Assembly (NCBI GenBank): GCA_001466705.2
Contig: LATX02000201.1
Span: 62,001 to 126,000, forward strand
Reading direction: 5' to 3'
Length of the DNA stretch: 64,000 nucleotides
DNA from: Moniliophthora roreri
Lineage: Eukaryota > Basidiomycota > Agaricomycetes > Agaricales > Marasmiaceae
The position numbers and the translations under genes are program-made. Below the pieces are notes generated by a model that worked only from the letters and a program-made list of their open reading frames with translations, had not been told where the DNA came from and made no database searches. Shown here piece after piece: positions 35,303-48,063 of the stretch. Within the stretch, counting starts at the first letter, position 1, and each line of letters opens with the position of its first letter.

Positions 35303-36262
35303 ATGCTATCGACGGACGAGACCGAGAAACAGATACCCCATGACTCCGATCTGGACCTTGTTCTGAGAAGGTTACAAGAGGTCAGGCAAAGTACAAATGG
35401 GCCATTACAGGCAATTGCTTCTCTGGCATTAAGCGTGTACTATTCGTATCAGGTATGCACAGATCTGCATTTCTTATTTCATTTATCTGAGATAGCGTAT
35501 ATAGGTTTCATCACTCAGCAAGCTCTCGCGAGAGTGTTGTGAGGCCGTGTTTATTGTGGTAGCCGCCCAAGCTAGAAGAAACGAGGCAATCCCTACATTT
35601 GGCGCACATCCGACCTGGGATATTCAAAGCAAGATCGATAAATTACTGGCGTAAGCTCCTTCTCCAGCATCGGTCCAAGCACTGAGTCAATATACAGGAA
35701 GCTCCACGATGTTGACATCTTTGCCAGAACTTTCACCTCTCGTGGCTTCTTGGCAGCAATTTTCTGGCGTCGATGTGATATGGCCAAGATCAAAGAGTAT
35801 CGCACGTTCATGCATGACTTCATCCTCGACGACGACTTTGTCCCTAAGGTTAGCAACAATTCTTGGGCTATTCGTTTGCATTTTACCTTGCACCAGCGTA
35901 GAGATACAACCGGAAGACGGACGAGGTTTACTACTCCACGTTACGATGAAAGTGGCATCGTTACAGAAAATCGTTAGTCCGCAAGTCCTGCTAGACCACC
36001 CTCTCATCTACTCAACTCTCCTGTGTTGAACATTCTAGCACAGCTATTTTCTGAAGCACGAGGATTTCACCCCTCTCCCGCAATGCAGGCAACTTCTTAC
36101 CTCCGTTACCAACGGTTTTACAGGCAATACTTCTTCTCCCTCGGATCAACGACTGCTTTCTTGCACCACTATAGAGAAAGCGAAGCCCTCCTAGCTCACA
36201 GTAATAGGCATGGGTCTTTCGGTTCTTTCAGTCATTTCAACTCATCAGCTCCCGCTGCGTGA
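35303..36262 (+). pseudogene. Helical-bundle paralog 1, with an in-frame TAG
   Basis: One of three paralogs in the window (others at 40113 and 62939). Exons 35303 to 35452, 35505 to 35650, 35698 to 35848 and 35897 to 36262; intron phases 0, 2, 0 as in the paralogs. The N-terminal half (149 residues) is a string of amphipathic helices: LVLRRLQEVRQS, SLSKLSRECCEAVFIVVAAQ, KLHDVDIFARTF and MAKIKEYRTFMHDFILDDDF. The phrase S/A-R-E/D-S/C-CEAVF and the ending K/RI-x-x-YR-x-F-x-x-DFILD are shared with the paralogs. The last exon has a TAG at 35975, but the same frame continues to 36262 and ends in a short Ser/His/Asn/Gly-rich tail after HYRESE. Either the gene is truncated or an intron is missed. 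Function unknown; the resemblance to the MLKL-type adaptor bundle is inferred. Confidence 0.55.
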
Positions 36263-36456
36263 CTTCGAAGGGAACGTCCGTCGAGGTCAAGGAATTGCGA
36301 GTCATCTCTCTTAATTTCTCGACGGCCCAAAGGTACAATGCTTTGGAATTACTACGCCAGTAGAGAGCCCTGCATATGCAGGGATGCTCGAAATATTGAC
36401 CGCCAGGATGTTCTGTCCAACCAAAACGTATTCGACAGTATCACTGCATATATCGG

Positions 36457-37291
36457 TTAAGGGTTGGACGCGAACTCCAACGCGCGAATTTTTTCGACCA
36501 CGCTGTTCATCATGCCCTTGATGTTCATGGGAACATCCGACCGTGACTGGGAATCTTCAAAGACAGGTTGGCTCGAGTAGACAACGGCCAACATTCGGGC
36601 GTATTCTGGGATTTCTGATGGACGAGGGGGCTGGAGGGTGCCTCGCGGCCGTTAGCGCATGATAGTTCAGGTTCCATTGTACACACCTTGAAAGGCCGAG
36701 CAGCTTCATAGAGTCTCTCCATATATGTCTCTATTGTGGCGTGATCACGCAGAAGTATCCCAACAAGTCGATATCGATGGACTTGCATGTCAACGAACTC
36801 CTTAATATTGTCGAGTAAGCTATAATACAAATCTTGATGAGCACTTGTGTTATGATCACTTGAGAATACTGATACATACTCTTTTAGTTTTGTCCCTCTT
36901 TGCGTGTACTGAATGTTCCAGAGCGTTTTGTCGTCGTCGGTTTGGAGTGGTATTTCGTTGAAAGTGTGGAAAATGAGATAGACGATCTGGCAAACTCGGT
37001 GGGCCAATATCGTCAGAGCATCTCTATTATATGGGCACCTCTGTAACAAGTCAGGTACGATGAGACTTACTGATCGGGCAGGGTGTAGAGGTGATTGCCT
37101 ACCTTGGCTTGCGCGTCAATTTGAGTTGCGAGACCGCAGATATCTTTGATGAACACCGACGGAGCGTCACTTCGTGCGTGTTGCTGGCCCAATTCTTCCA
37201 TTATAATCTCGTGGATGATATGATAAGACGGCGGAATGGGGGCCCAATCCGAGGAGGTAACGCCGAAAGATACTGTGAGGAAGAAGGGCAT
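36457..37291 (-). CDS. Helical-bundle adaptor-like protein, 243 aa
   Basis: Three exons on the minus strand (37103 to 37291, 36683 to 37040, 36457 to 36641), intron phases 0 and 1, introns of 62 and 41 bp. From the start MPFFLTVSF it runs into a helix (FIKDICGLATQIDAQAK) and then RCPYNRDALTILAHRVCQIVYLIFHTF. The combination of an N-R-D/E turn followed by a helix with RVC/A and a later RL...ATIETYMERLYEAARPF helix is like the agaric MLKL-N-like adaptor proteins. It ends ALEFASNP. The gene converges tail-to-tail with paralog 1 (about 195 bp apart). It lacks the Asn-rich tail and has different intron phases from its neighbours, so it is at most a distant relative. The second donor site is my least certain splice call. 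Confidence 0.5.
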
Positions 37292-40112
37292 CCTCGATCA
37301 GCTAAAGGGCAACTGTTGCGACTGATTGCACATCTGCATGCTATTGGATTTGACTATATATCTAGACGGAAACTCTTCTCGTAGGCTCCCAAGTTGGCAG
37401 ATTGGGTATAGATTTGACGTCGGGGTCACGACGTGATCTTAGATGACTTCAAGACAACTCTCAAGCCGCCGCGAGCGGTCCCACTGTATTCGTGGCGTAT
37501 CATTGCAACAGCCTAAGATCTTGCGTAATTCGGTTGAAATCAGTGGCAATAGAGGTTATTCGGAGGACCTGCCATTCCGTTATTTACTGAAGACTGTAGC
37601 AACGTCGCCAGAACATTGCCTAAAAGGATCGTCAATCATGAATGAAGGTGTCAACAAGTGCGGACCTGGGAGGTTTAATATACTAGAGGATGCGTAAAAA
37701 TAATCAGAATCTAGCTTCTAGGAGTCCATGGCTACTGTGAGTCGTGGATTCTGCACCTGGTCTAGCTAAAAACAGTAATATGTTTGGGCATCACCACGAA
37801 ATGCGATGGTCGGACGTGAGTATTATAGACTCAGAGGAACCTTACACAGGATGCAATGGTGCGACGCAAATTGCAAGAATTTTCATGAGCGCGTCGCACG
37901 AGAGAGTCGGTATTCCGTCACCTAATTTGCACCTAATTAACTTTTAAGATGGCAAAGGGGCATCAAGCTTTGGACGTCAAAGGAACCGAGATACTGTGTA
38001 CTGGTCTGTGACCTGTAACATGCGAACAAAGCGGTAGATATTAATACAATCAGAATTCCACGGTGAATTATAATCACCGTCGTGTAAAGGAGGTGATAAC
38101 GCGTAGGAAATATACCGAGCGAGAGGATGAGGATTTCTTGTCTATTCTCCATAAAGGAGCGAAGTGATGAGACATTGAGTGAAAAGGTCAACAGGAACGC
38201 AAAGGCAGAGAGACATACCAGTGTTTGTCTTGGAGCCAGAAGTTTCAGCGAGTCTTAGAGGTGGCAGAGGTGACACCTCATCCGACGTCTTTGCACTACA
38301 ATTTTACCAGAAGGAGCAGCGAACAGTCGGTACCGAATCAGCCCGAGGCCGAAGGAGCGTAATGACAGCGTGAAATGTCCACAATTGCGGGAACAGAAGG
38401 ATTTGAAGACGGTGCCCGTCATCTAGATAAATGGAACTCACGCCATCAGGTCTCGAATCAATGACAGTCCCAGGAGTAAACATTTACATACCAGGAGTTA
38501 CATGATACGACCATGCTTGACAAGGCCCATTGTGGGTGGAGGTGCGACGTGCGAAAGTGGTCGAAGGTGTAGTCTCGTTGTTTAGTACCAGTATTGACGA
38601 GGACTTCGGAGGTAATCTCCTCACGTAGGAATGGAACAGTCAATTATCAGTGTAAGGAAGGCATTCACAGGCTGCATACTAAGGCAAATGGAAGGCATAA
38701 AAATGAGAGAGGAAGGTGTAGACATGTGTTGGTGTCGAACGTCGAATGATCAATATTCAATGGCGGAGTGAAGGAGCGAAGGAATAATGACGCTTGTAAC
38801 TCCGGGTCTGATGCTTCAAGGATCACGTGCACGACCCGCCCTCTCCGTCATGACTCGGCGATATCAAAGTACCCTCATTGTTCACTTTCTGATGTCTTTG
38901 AGTTTCTGACATGACTTACGCAACATCAAATCTCCCATTCTGTTCGGGTCCTGAAGGCTGGGGTTATTCCAAAAAAAAAGTGACCACCGCGGCATCTACA
39001 GTACGACTTCGAAGCATGGTTCCTCCGCAGCGCACATTGAACACGCTTCAACACAGTTTCATCCCTTGTGTTTATCATCTCGAGCTACTCGAAGGCACAC
39101 ATTAAACCTCTACTCTCACTAAACTAGGAATCGAGAACGTTGGCTTCATGTCTACAGACTTCAATTAAAGATACCGTGCAGTCCGGTTCATTATGAAGCC
39201 ACCGAAGGAGACGGTGGGTGATGATTCTGTGACCGATCTCATTGCTTCAGCCTGTCTTCCATACAGATAAGCCACACAGACAGGCGTTAGCAAGAATCAT
39301 GTGGTCTGTGTTATCGGAAGCGCATAGAACGGATCACACCAACCAATTCAATTTGTACAAGGTGTTGGCAGGTGTTGGTCAGTAAACTGTCTTCGTGTAT
39401 AACTATGACGACTGGCAGGAGCTGTTGAAGTCTAGACTGCAGCTTCTCCCGAGACACGTACATAACTGACTTCAAAGGTTATTTTCGGACTTGATGCACA
39501 ATCGAGGTGTTCAGGTCTTCCGCTTCTACTTATCTGCAAGGTAAGTAAGTGTATTATTTTAGCCACAACATCGACCCAGGGGCTCAGCCTGCAGTAATAA
39601 TAGATTTTTTTGCAGGTGCATTCGTCTTGTCTCTGAACGTAATGTCCTTTGCCCCGAGACGGTACTCGTGACATCTTGTGGCTCGATCGTTAATAGACTA
39701 GAGGCGCTGAATCTTATCCAGCGCGGACCTTGAACGTTGCAGTTTCCATGGCTAGTCCTAGTATTTGGTGACACTGGTCCATCTGTCTCTTTGTGATACG
39801 GAGCACCTTAGATGAGGCAAGTGGAATTGATTCGATGAAAACCTAACGAGAAGGTTTCTTTTTGAGCGCCAGTGAAATGCTCATCCAAGTCGACGATCAT
39901 CGACAAGCGCCGGGACGGAGTCATTAGCAAGAAGACACTGGGCCCCATGGCCACCTCTTACATCAACTCAGTTTTGTCTTTGGCAATTCGGCACATGCGT
40001 AAACAGCGAGGCACAGAAAGATGCAATAATATACCTTCTCCCTGGTAAATTCTTGCCCAGCTATCTTCCATTCTCTCCTTGTTTCATAACACAATTGCAT
40101 GAGCCAGTGATC
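37292..40112. other. No gene firmly supported
   Basis: About 2.8 kb of CpG-normal sequence with short frames on both strands. I found no domain, TIR pair or RNA gene. It may contain decayed members of the bundle family, but nothing readable. Confidence 0.4.
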
Positions 40113-41107
40113 ATGCCAACAAGCACAAAACAGGCACCCAGTACTGCCCCAGTGGATGCTGTTTTGAAGAAATTGGAGCAGGTTTCCAGCTTGAATGGCC
40201 CGCTACAGGAAACGGCTTCCCTAGCGTTACGTCTATATGATGCATCTCAGGAGGTAGTACTCGTATATTTACGCTTGTCACTTTGTAATCTTAACCGGAA
40301 ATCCACCCATAGATTCCTTCTCTCACCAAGCTCGCAAGAGACTCCTGTGAAGCTGTGTACACAGTTGTCACTACCCTGACAAAAATGGGCGGTAACGCGA
40401 CTCCCGAAATGACTGCTCCATCAAGGAGACTGCACGAGTACGACTTTTGTCCTTCAAACTTGGAGCTGCACATTGAACGATCATTGCAGGAAGCTCAAGG
40501 AAATGGATACATTCGCCGGAACCATTGGAAAATATGGTTCACTCACCCTATCTTTTATCTGGCGGCGAGGCGAGACGGCCAAGATCAAGGAGTATGAGGC
40601 ATTCATCCATGATATCTTTCTTGATGACGATCTTTTGCCCAAACTTGAAGTAAGCAAACACGTCACTGGTGCCGACAAGTGTCTGACCGTGGACTCAAGC
40701 GGAAACCACTAAGAGTAACAACAAATCTTGGCTCTGCTGGTGCAAGCCCCCAACCTTACCAGTCCACCACCTTTGCCAGATCACCCTGGTCACCTTCCAA
40801 CCGCGAAAGTTTAGCCTTTTACCCCAGCCCGCAGGTTTCTCCTCTTAGTGGCTTCCATCCGAATAGCTCATCACCCACAATCACAACGCCGAGTACCCAA
40901 ACAAAATTTAATTCCATGGCCTTCTGGGCACGAAGCGTCAAAGAATTCATCTACGCCACCGATTACAGAAAAAGTGAAACACATCTTCACATACACGTGG
41001 ATGGGAGCTCGAACACGCAGACGAACATCAACATGAATTCATGCAACCAAAAGTATTTCTTTCCGGACGTCGAAGGGAGAACTGTTTATGATGATTATGA
41101 ACCCTGA
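40113..41107 (+). CDS. Helical-bundle paralog 2 with Asn-rich tail, 277 aa
   Basis: The best preserved of the three paralogs. Exons 40113 to 40253, 40313 to 40437, 40490 to 40649 and 40700 to 41107, intron phases 0, 2, 0, all joins clean. Residues 1 to 142 form the helical part: VDAVLKKLEQVSSLNGPLQETASLALRLYDASQ, then SLTKLARDSCEAVYTVV, then KLKEMDTFAG and TAKIKEYEAFIHDIFLDDDLLPK. A Pro/Ser/Thr linker (143 to about 230) leads to a tail beginning YRKSETHLHIHVDG and continuing SSNTQTNINMNS, with alternating polar and hydrophobic residues. Bundle plus linker plus Asn-rich tail is the plan of fungal amyloid-signalling cell-death effectors, but I cannot match the tail to a named motif. It ends with a TGA stop, evidence that TGA is a normal stop in this genome. 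Confidence 0.65.
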
Positions 41108-41993
41108 GGCCTGAGGGCCCTCCTGATTGATTGTACGATGAGGAGCTGTGTTGTTTGAGGTTCCGGGGTCTGGGGGTCACATGACGTAGATAGTAGGCAA
41201 ATTTGTAGCCCATACGAGTGCTTGAGACCGCCTATGTACAATACATGTCATTCGAGAAATCACGGAGACTGTTCCTTTCTTACCTTTCAATTAAATGTTA
41301 TTACAGGGAAATCACCATTCATTGCCCCAACGGCGGCGCGCCTGGCGCTTCCTCGCGTCCCAAAAATCTCCACCCGACCGAGGCATGATAAAACCTTGTG
41401 CGCTTGCCAAGATTCGGTCCAAGAGGACAGATACAGTACGTAAAGCGCGGCAGATCAAATGTCCTCCACCCTTCGGGTCGGGATTCAGAGTAGACGAAAC
41501 CACTACTTATGGTCATTCTCGCGTTGAATAGACCAAGGAATAGACAGCCCTCTGAAGTGTACACACCCGTGACGTACAGAGGCTCTCATATCCGCTGAGG
41601 GTTGGTGGGTGGAGTTGATGTCGAGCACCTGGCAGAAGGTCGAGACGTTGAGACGGACCCAACCAAACGAGCTTCCTTTGGAAGGTGGATGGAGAAACTG
41701 TGAGATGACAACGTGTAATCGATATCGAAGAAATTGCGTACTGCGGCAATCACCGAAGCCACTAAATGAGGCAATGCTGCCGGTCAGCGGTCGCCATGGT
41801 GATGCCCTGAGCGGCCCGAGAGCACCGAGCTCTAAGCCCCTGCGCGCAGCTTGGACCCACAGTGAACAGTTTCACTCTCATGTTGACCAGCCAAACACAG
41901 TTTTTTGACCATTTATGGTGATCCAGCTTCCACTTATAACCAGCTGTGGTTGGACTTGGAAGCTCAACACGAAACCCGCTTGCTTCACTTTGA
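41108..41993. other. No gene seen
   Basis: Intergenic stretch between two bundle genes; overlapping short frames only. Confidence 0.4.
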
Positions 41994-43485
41994 ATGCCAC
42001 CCAGTCCGCCTTCACCCTTCCAAGAGCCCACAAGAACCAGGCAATCCCTCACTACTGCGGGAGATTTCTCTGTGACCGTTCTGCAGGTTCTACGAGAAAT
42101 TTCTTGTTTCGTACCGATTCCCTTGCTCGGACTGGCTGCTGATACGGCCATCAAGATAATCCAAACCATCCAGGTCAGTAGTCATTCGGTTGATTCACGC
42201 TGTTGTTCTCATTGTATAGTATATTCAGGATTGCAAGCAGAACAAGGAAAAGCTTCTCGAGCTTGCGAATGATGTCTACAACCTACTTTTGACTATTCAT
42301 GAAGTCTGCAACATCACGACAGAACATACGGTTCAGGCCACGGACACGACATCGGTACAGCCCTTTGATATCATCATGGATGCTTTTTCTCCCGAGATTC
42401 AATACATGTTGAAGATGATGAACAGGTATCGAGTCTTTCTGTTGCGTCTGTCACCTTTTGTTTGATCTTTTTCTGCAGAACTTTGGATCAAGTACAAACC
42501 TTCATTGAGGAATGCCAGAAGAATACCTCGTTTTTAGTTAGATTAGTGCACTACAAGTCGATAGCTGATGGTATCGACCATTACCGGGCTGAGATAGAGA
42601 AGATCTTGACATTGGTGCAGGTATGTAACCCATTGAAGCTCACAAGTACGATATTACTGATATGTTCATTCGCAGTTCCGGTCCAACTTGATCATGCACC
42701 GAAAAATAGACAAGTTAGTGGGACGAACCGTCGAGAGATGTTCACAAAGTACAGAACCACTACCAAGGCTCACGCTGACACCCGATGAATCTATTCCAGG
42801 TACTTCGCAGATACCTGAATTATCCAGAAGGCCGCCAGCACCTGTATTCAATCCCGTTCCGCAATTCACACTTGGAGGCGATTTCAGAGCAAATGTACAC
42901 GGCAAGACTTCATCCGATAGCGTTTACGGTGTTCAAGATGTTGCCAGCTCGCAACGCGACAAGGACGAGGGTAATCAACAATTACCCCCTTGTCGTGATA
43001 CTCCACAAACAGAGCGACTTCAACGATATCCAACCGTGAATGAAGACCACTTCCATCCTCGCCGGAGATATGACCATCATGTGCCCGACCGCGAATCATT
43101 CCCAAGGAGCGGCTTCAATAGTGTTAATCATTACACAAACGATCGGAGCAGGTCGTCCTCGCCATTCTACGATCGCCAACCCCACGAGGACGGAGCGTAT
43201 CCCAACAGTGATGTCGCTCATAATATCCCAGGACCTTCATATTCACCGTGGTCTCCTGCGAACAAAGTCTTCCATCACCCTTACTATGGTCGTAACTCCA
43301 AAACACACACACCTCGTTCATCCTGGGGAGTTTTTCCGGACGTTGTCCCAGTCAATCATGTCCTAGGCAATCAAGTCACTCATACAAACTACGGCGGAAA
43401 CAATACGTTCATCAACTGCGGGAACAGCTACAGTGTCACAAACTACAACAACTACCGTATCTATCCGCGCGGAAATGATGGGTAG
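41994..43485 (+). CDS. Helical-bundle adaptor-like protein with Asn/Gly-rich tail, 442 aa
   Basis: Exons 41994 to 42173, 42229 to 42425, 42479 to 42620 and 42676 to 43485; intron phases 0, 2, 0. The first three exons give exactly 173 residues, as in the gene at 24030. The N-terminal region has a proline-rich start, then a glycine-containing helix (VPIPLLGLAADTAIKIIQTI), DCKQNKEKLLELANDVYNLL, LDQVQTFIEECQKN and HYRAEIEKILTLVQFR, typical of the MLKL-N-like adaptor bundle. The long last exon is polar and His/Pro/Ser-rich (residues about 185 to 400). It ends in about 39 residues rich in Asn, Gly, Thr and Tyr, with GGNNTFINCGNSYSVTNYNN. Such N/G repeats with spaced hydrophobics resemble prion-forming signalling motifs. 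No damage seen. An immune or cell-death role is inference. Confidence 0.65.
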
Positions 43486-45119
43486 AATCTAGATAGAGTT
43501 TTGGCTTCGGTTCTTTATTTTGCACTTGAACGATTGTATGGTTATACAGTCAACGACACATTGAATCATTCTTTTCACTTGTACATACAATCTTGGCAAT
43601 ATACCCGGTAGTCTGCATTCCAGATTCCGAGGGTGCTACCCAAGGCCCCGCAAAGTAGCCCTTAACACGAGATGTGTTTCTAGCCGTACAATCCCATTCG
43701 GATCACATTAAGCGAGAACAAAGTAACCCTCACCAGGTTGTCCAATGACCTTCTCTTCTTTCGCCTTAACCATCTACATCTACCGAACTGCATTCAGCCA
43801 GGCCTGTTTTCATTCAATGGGGGTATACCATCACGAGCTGCTGAAGGAAGCCATGGTACACCATCCACAATCTGAGAATATGATTATGGTATGGGATACG
43901 ACATCGAATAGGTCATGCAGGCACTTTCTCTCCCCGGTATCAGCGACGAAGCCGAGTTGCCTTTGCGACGAATTCGTATGTTGGTCAAATCTTCCGTGAC
44001 TGACCCAGAGCGTTTGCTGTTTTCTCTGAACCGAACATAGATCGACGGCTGTGGACGGTAAAACAACAAGTGTTAGACTGGAAGGTGGAACAGGAGCAAG
44101 AGAACGCACGACTTGTTCACCTGGAACTGAGGTTGACGAGAGAAGGTTTTCTTTGGCATAACCGATGACAGCGATTCGGCGTGAACTATGGTCTCTGTGA
44201 TATTGAGCCAGAAAGGGTGTCTTCAAGTGAAAAGGACCTACCTTCGCCTCTCTTCAAATCCTTGTCTCTGTAGGCATTGAACGCTCTCTCATAACTAACT
44301 CCAGCCTGACGACCGCCTGACTGCTTTAGTGAATGTTGAGTCTTGATACACGAGCAGTGTCGGGACATACGGGAATTCGGGACCATGGATGATTCGGTAT
44401 GAGCGGCCGCCTTAGTATGTCGCAAACGAAAGGGTGAAATGAGTTGCTAATCTTCTTGAGCAAAGGAGAGTAGTCGCGGAAAGAGGATAACCTTCACGCG
44501 GTCTCATCGATAGGCCTAGCGTTGAGAGAATTGACTAGTCAAATGGTTAGAATGATTAGAAACCCGCTAGTCCAACGTTTAGGCTAATACGGACCCGAGG
44601 AGACGCAGAGGAAAGACGACGGTATCTTGTCAACCATATCATGAAACATCTCTTCTTACACAGCTCCTTCCTCTCTAGGCAATTTCTCTTTGATAATAGC
44701 CTTCAGAGCCCAATCTGGATCTGAGCTGAATTGAATTTGGGGATGTCTAGACCAATGGACCAAACATGAGGGCTTCGCAACTACGTCGGGATGATTGGAG
44801 TCATACCTAGGCCTATCTCAGCTCCCAAGCCCAGAATTCCAGCAATAGAGCACGTCCATGTATCTGTTTGAATCCCTTTGCTGCGCGTAACATCTGATGC
44901 TGAAGAATTGGCACAGAGGATTCAGGAAAGTCACAGAGCATGCGTGATGGTGTGATGCACGTGATGGTCGGGAAGGAACACTAGGTCTGGACTCGGCTCA
45001 GTGCTTTGCACACCACGACTCCGAGGTCCGCTCAAGTCCAACATACACAGGTTGGGTACGTCTATGTCTTTAACTAAACCTCTTCCAGGGTTATGAAGTA
45101 TGAGTCTGGGCCCAATATG
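43486..45119. other. No gene seen
   Basis: A minus-strand frame at 43831 to 44226 (131 codons) has no recognisable motif or intron context and overlaps other frames, so I do not call it. Confidence 0.4.
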
Positions 45120-45520
45120 CTTACAGCCAAGGGGGGTCCAAAATTTTAATAAGCACACGAGGTCGAAAAAATTTTAAAGCCGAGTGGGGGCAGTACCACT
45201 CCCCCCCTCCTGCCATATTGGGTATGTTATCCCCACAGACATATCCAAAAAAAGTGAGTCATTTTCCAGGCTTGTTATCATCAATGTCACTCACCTTCTC
45301 TCATGTTGATATTAACCTCCTGTTGTCCTGAAACCCTTGGAACTATGGGTGAGACTCAAATAATGAAGTAAATATGTCAATTTTGGAAGATCCCAAAGCC
45401 CAAAAAAAGCCCGTCAGGGGCATGATTTAGGTGAGGTCCAAAAATTTTTTAATGAAGTTCAGGCCCCCACCCCCCACCTCGGACCGGAAACTTAGGTCCT
45501 GCACCCCCCTTGCTTACAGC
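45120..45520 (+). mobile_element. Second hAT-like MITE (385 bp) with 8-bp target duplication
   Basis: The element 45128 to 45512 starts CAAGGGGGGTCC and ends GCACCCCCCTTG, inverted ends of 12 bp with one mismatch. It is flanked by CTTACAGC on both sides (45120 to 45127 and 45513 to 45520). It is unrelated in sequence to the MITE at 33193. Inside are C- or G-runs and AAAATTTT-type tracts, with no coding capacity. CAAGGG-type termini with an 8-bp duplication fit the hAT superfamily. Confidence 0.88.
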
Positions 45521-46161
45521 TCACAAATCTGCTGTTTCCAATTCTGGCTAATCCCTTTTCTTTTCGCACTGAAGGAAAGGATGCATGGAAGTTCGAAGCA
45601 GTTTCTATTCATCCTGTAGTAACCACTGATGACTGCACGAGTGCCACAGTCGGCTGTAATTGACTCCACAGACATCGGTGTGAGCTTTCCTTACTTTACA
45701 GTGATCCTTCTTATTTCTCGTGAATCCAGATTTCCTGACTGAACTGCGACAGCTTTTGAGACAGTGGAACCTTATCTTGACGTGCACACTGCCGGATTAG
45801 CATTTCTAGTCACACTTGGGTCTATCCTGTCTGACAAGTCCTTTGCTGCCACTAGCTATGTGCCATCAGGACCTTGGATACATGGTGCCAACTCCGAATC
45901 TCTTTCTCATCAAGTTCAAGGTCCATTCCTGAACTACAGTAATATAGGTATACAGTCCAATCATTTTGAGAGAAGGGAATACTAATTACTGACAGAATAC
46001 CCATTGGCATCGGGGCAACATCACATGGTCAATAATATTGTGCTCATAAGTGCGTTGGTGCCTGCGACGAGATATAGGAAAATTTGACCAAAATTGGGAT
46101 ACCACCTGGTCAAAGCTTTGCGTTGGTGATAGCACAATCAGGACAGGAACTATAGAAGTTC
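45521..46161. other. No gene seen
   Basis: Upstream region of the next gene; a short frame at 45764 to 45985 has no motif. Confidence 0.4.
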
Positions 46162-47149
46162 ATGGCTCCTCTAACTCGAAAGCCATTTCATCCTTTCTTC
46201 CTACCCAAGTCGATTCCACCGATGCTCCCCACTAGCAAAAAGTCCCGATTTGCTCGCCTTTTACATTTGAAGCACCACGCAGATGGGTACAAGGACCCTT
46301 TTACTATCAATCACACGAACATTTACAATCATACTACTATATTCAACATTTGGGACTCAACCGACAGTCCTGACATGGGAGGTATAGTTCAATATCAGCT
46401 CTCTTAGCTTGAATGCTGATATAGATTGTAGCAGAAACCACTCGCACTGAGCGTCGGAATTCCGGCATGCTCACCAAAGCTCCACAACCTTGGATACTGC
46501 CACAAAAAAAAATGGGGACATCACCTTACCACCCTCACTTCCTCAGCGCGAAATGTCAGATTCCCAACTGGTGCCTGAACGACCAGCAATAGAGCCAAAT
46601 CAACCAAGTAAATCTTTACGTCCAGGAGAAGTTCCACGCCCACCTGGCCAGCTGCACCCCAGCTGCCCGGGCCCAAGGGAACCAATTTCCCTACTGAAAC
46701 CCACTCAGCATTATAACTCCAGCTCACCTTTGCAGTTGCTCGACCAGCTTGACTCAGAGCTCGGGCCTCTACTCAAACGACTAAAAGAACGAGATCTGCA
46801 TCTCTACAAAGCTTTCATGGAACGTCTTCACAATTTATACAAGGTTATCGGTGGAGCGCAGAGAAACAAGGGTGATCTTAAGGCGCTGTTAGAAGAATTC
46901 CTTAGTTGGGGTGAGCGTGCAGAGACCTGTGATGCAGAGCGCTCCGCAGCTGTTTATGCTAGAGAAGAGCATAGGATGCTTCTGCAGTCAAAGCTCGAGG
47001 AGAGCTTCCAAGATTGGAACTCCCAATGGATTGCAGCTGCGCGCTATGCTTTTGAGACGGTGCGATTGCACTCGCAGATGGCTAGACTAGAAGCTATGAA
47101 GAGGCAATTGGACAATGAATATTTCGCAGGTGCAGAGACATTCCTTTGA
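46162..47149 (+). pseudogene. Asn-rich N-terminus plus helical protein, about 312 aa, one homopolymer frameshift
   Basis: Unknown family. Exon 1 (46162 to 46381) starts MAPLTRKPF and contains TINHTNIYNHTTIFNIWDS, an alternating Asn/Thr and hydrophobic run like the tails of the neighbouring bundle genes. After a 50-bp intron, exon 2 (46432 to 47149) gives a Pro-rich linker (EVPRPPGQLHPS). Long charged helices follow: LLDQLDSELGPLLKRLKERDLHLYKAF, AYAREEH-type and MARLEAMKRQLDNEY stretches, likely coiled coil. The two halves of exon 2 are in different frames, which meet at a run of nine A (46504 to 46512); one extra A would make the frame continuous. That could be a sequencing error, in which case the gene is intact. 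It may partner the bundle proteins through the shared Asn-rich segment; this is speculation from position and composition. Confidence 0.5.
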
Positions 47150-48056
47150 TATGTATAACTCGGTTCGCTATGGGCCTCTACCTTCTTCTGTCCTCCTGTC
47201 GATCCGCTGTCCGCCGTTTCAACCTGCACGGACCTCCTTTGATGGTGTCTTAGTTTTTGACCTCGAGTTCAGAATGCTTGCATACTCTAGCTTTATAGAG
47301 TCAACAGTACTCTGAGGCTCTCTCCTTGTACATATGATCGCAATGATATATCTGGGTCCATAGTATTCGCAAAGTATTTCAAGGCCAGCTGCATTTCTTC
47401 AGGCAAATTAACATGTTCCGGCCTGTTGATTGATAACCCAGCAAGAATTCACCGTTTAAACATTACACAGAGCCAGAAAAGAACAAGGGTTGCCCCACCG
47501 GATCACACAACCTCTTTGCCTCGTAATGCACAAACGTAAACTCTGTCAGTCTGACGTCGAGCTTGAAAATGGACACAGCCACAGGACACAGCCACACCAC
47601 ATCTCTATCAACCGCCTTCCAAAGCGTTCTGCCAAAGTCGGGAGAAATCAAAGAGATCCTGGACAAGTCTCATAGTCAATATACACTCCTGTCCTTTTTT
47701 CTTATCATTATTTCCAGCTGAGCTCTTTTCAAGTTCCAACAGGATAATTGTCAACCTGCCGACCAAAATCACCAAAAGTCTCTTCATGAAGCCTATTCCA
47801 GTCAATTTGCAGTCCTTGAGGGCAAAAATTGAGGCTAAAATAGCAAAGCGTCATTGTGGACTGTATTTTGCACGAGGTTATTCATCACAAAGGTGCGTAC
47901 CGACTTTAGGTAGTCTGTGTCCCAGAAACTGACTATCTGCTCGAAGGTTGACATGTTGTGCCAACTATCCCTGCATCTACTTAATCACGGCTTATTGAAG
48001 CGTTAAGAGCTGAAATATAGTTATCTTCATTGGTAGTCGGAAGCTGGGAGGGTGTA
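47150..48056. other. No gene seen; target region of the KDZ element
   Basis: About 0.9 kb with short frames only, ending at the target duplication of the KDZ element. Confidence 0.4.
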
Positions 48057-48063
48057 ACTTGTG

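Noticed and set aside
43831..44226. 131-codon minus-strand frame
   Set aside because: No motif, no supporting intron structure, overlaps other frames.
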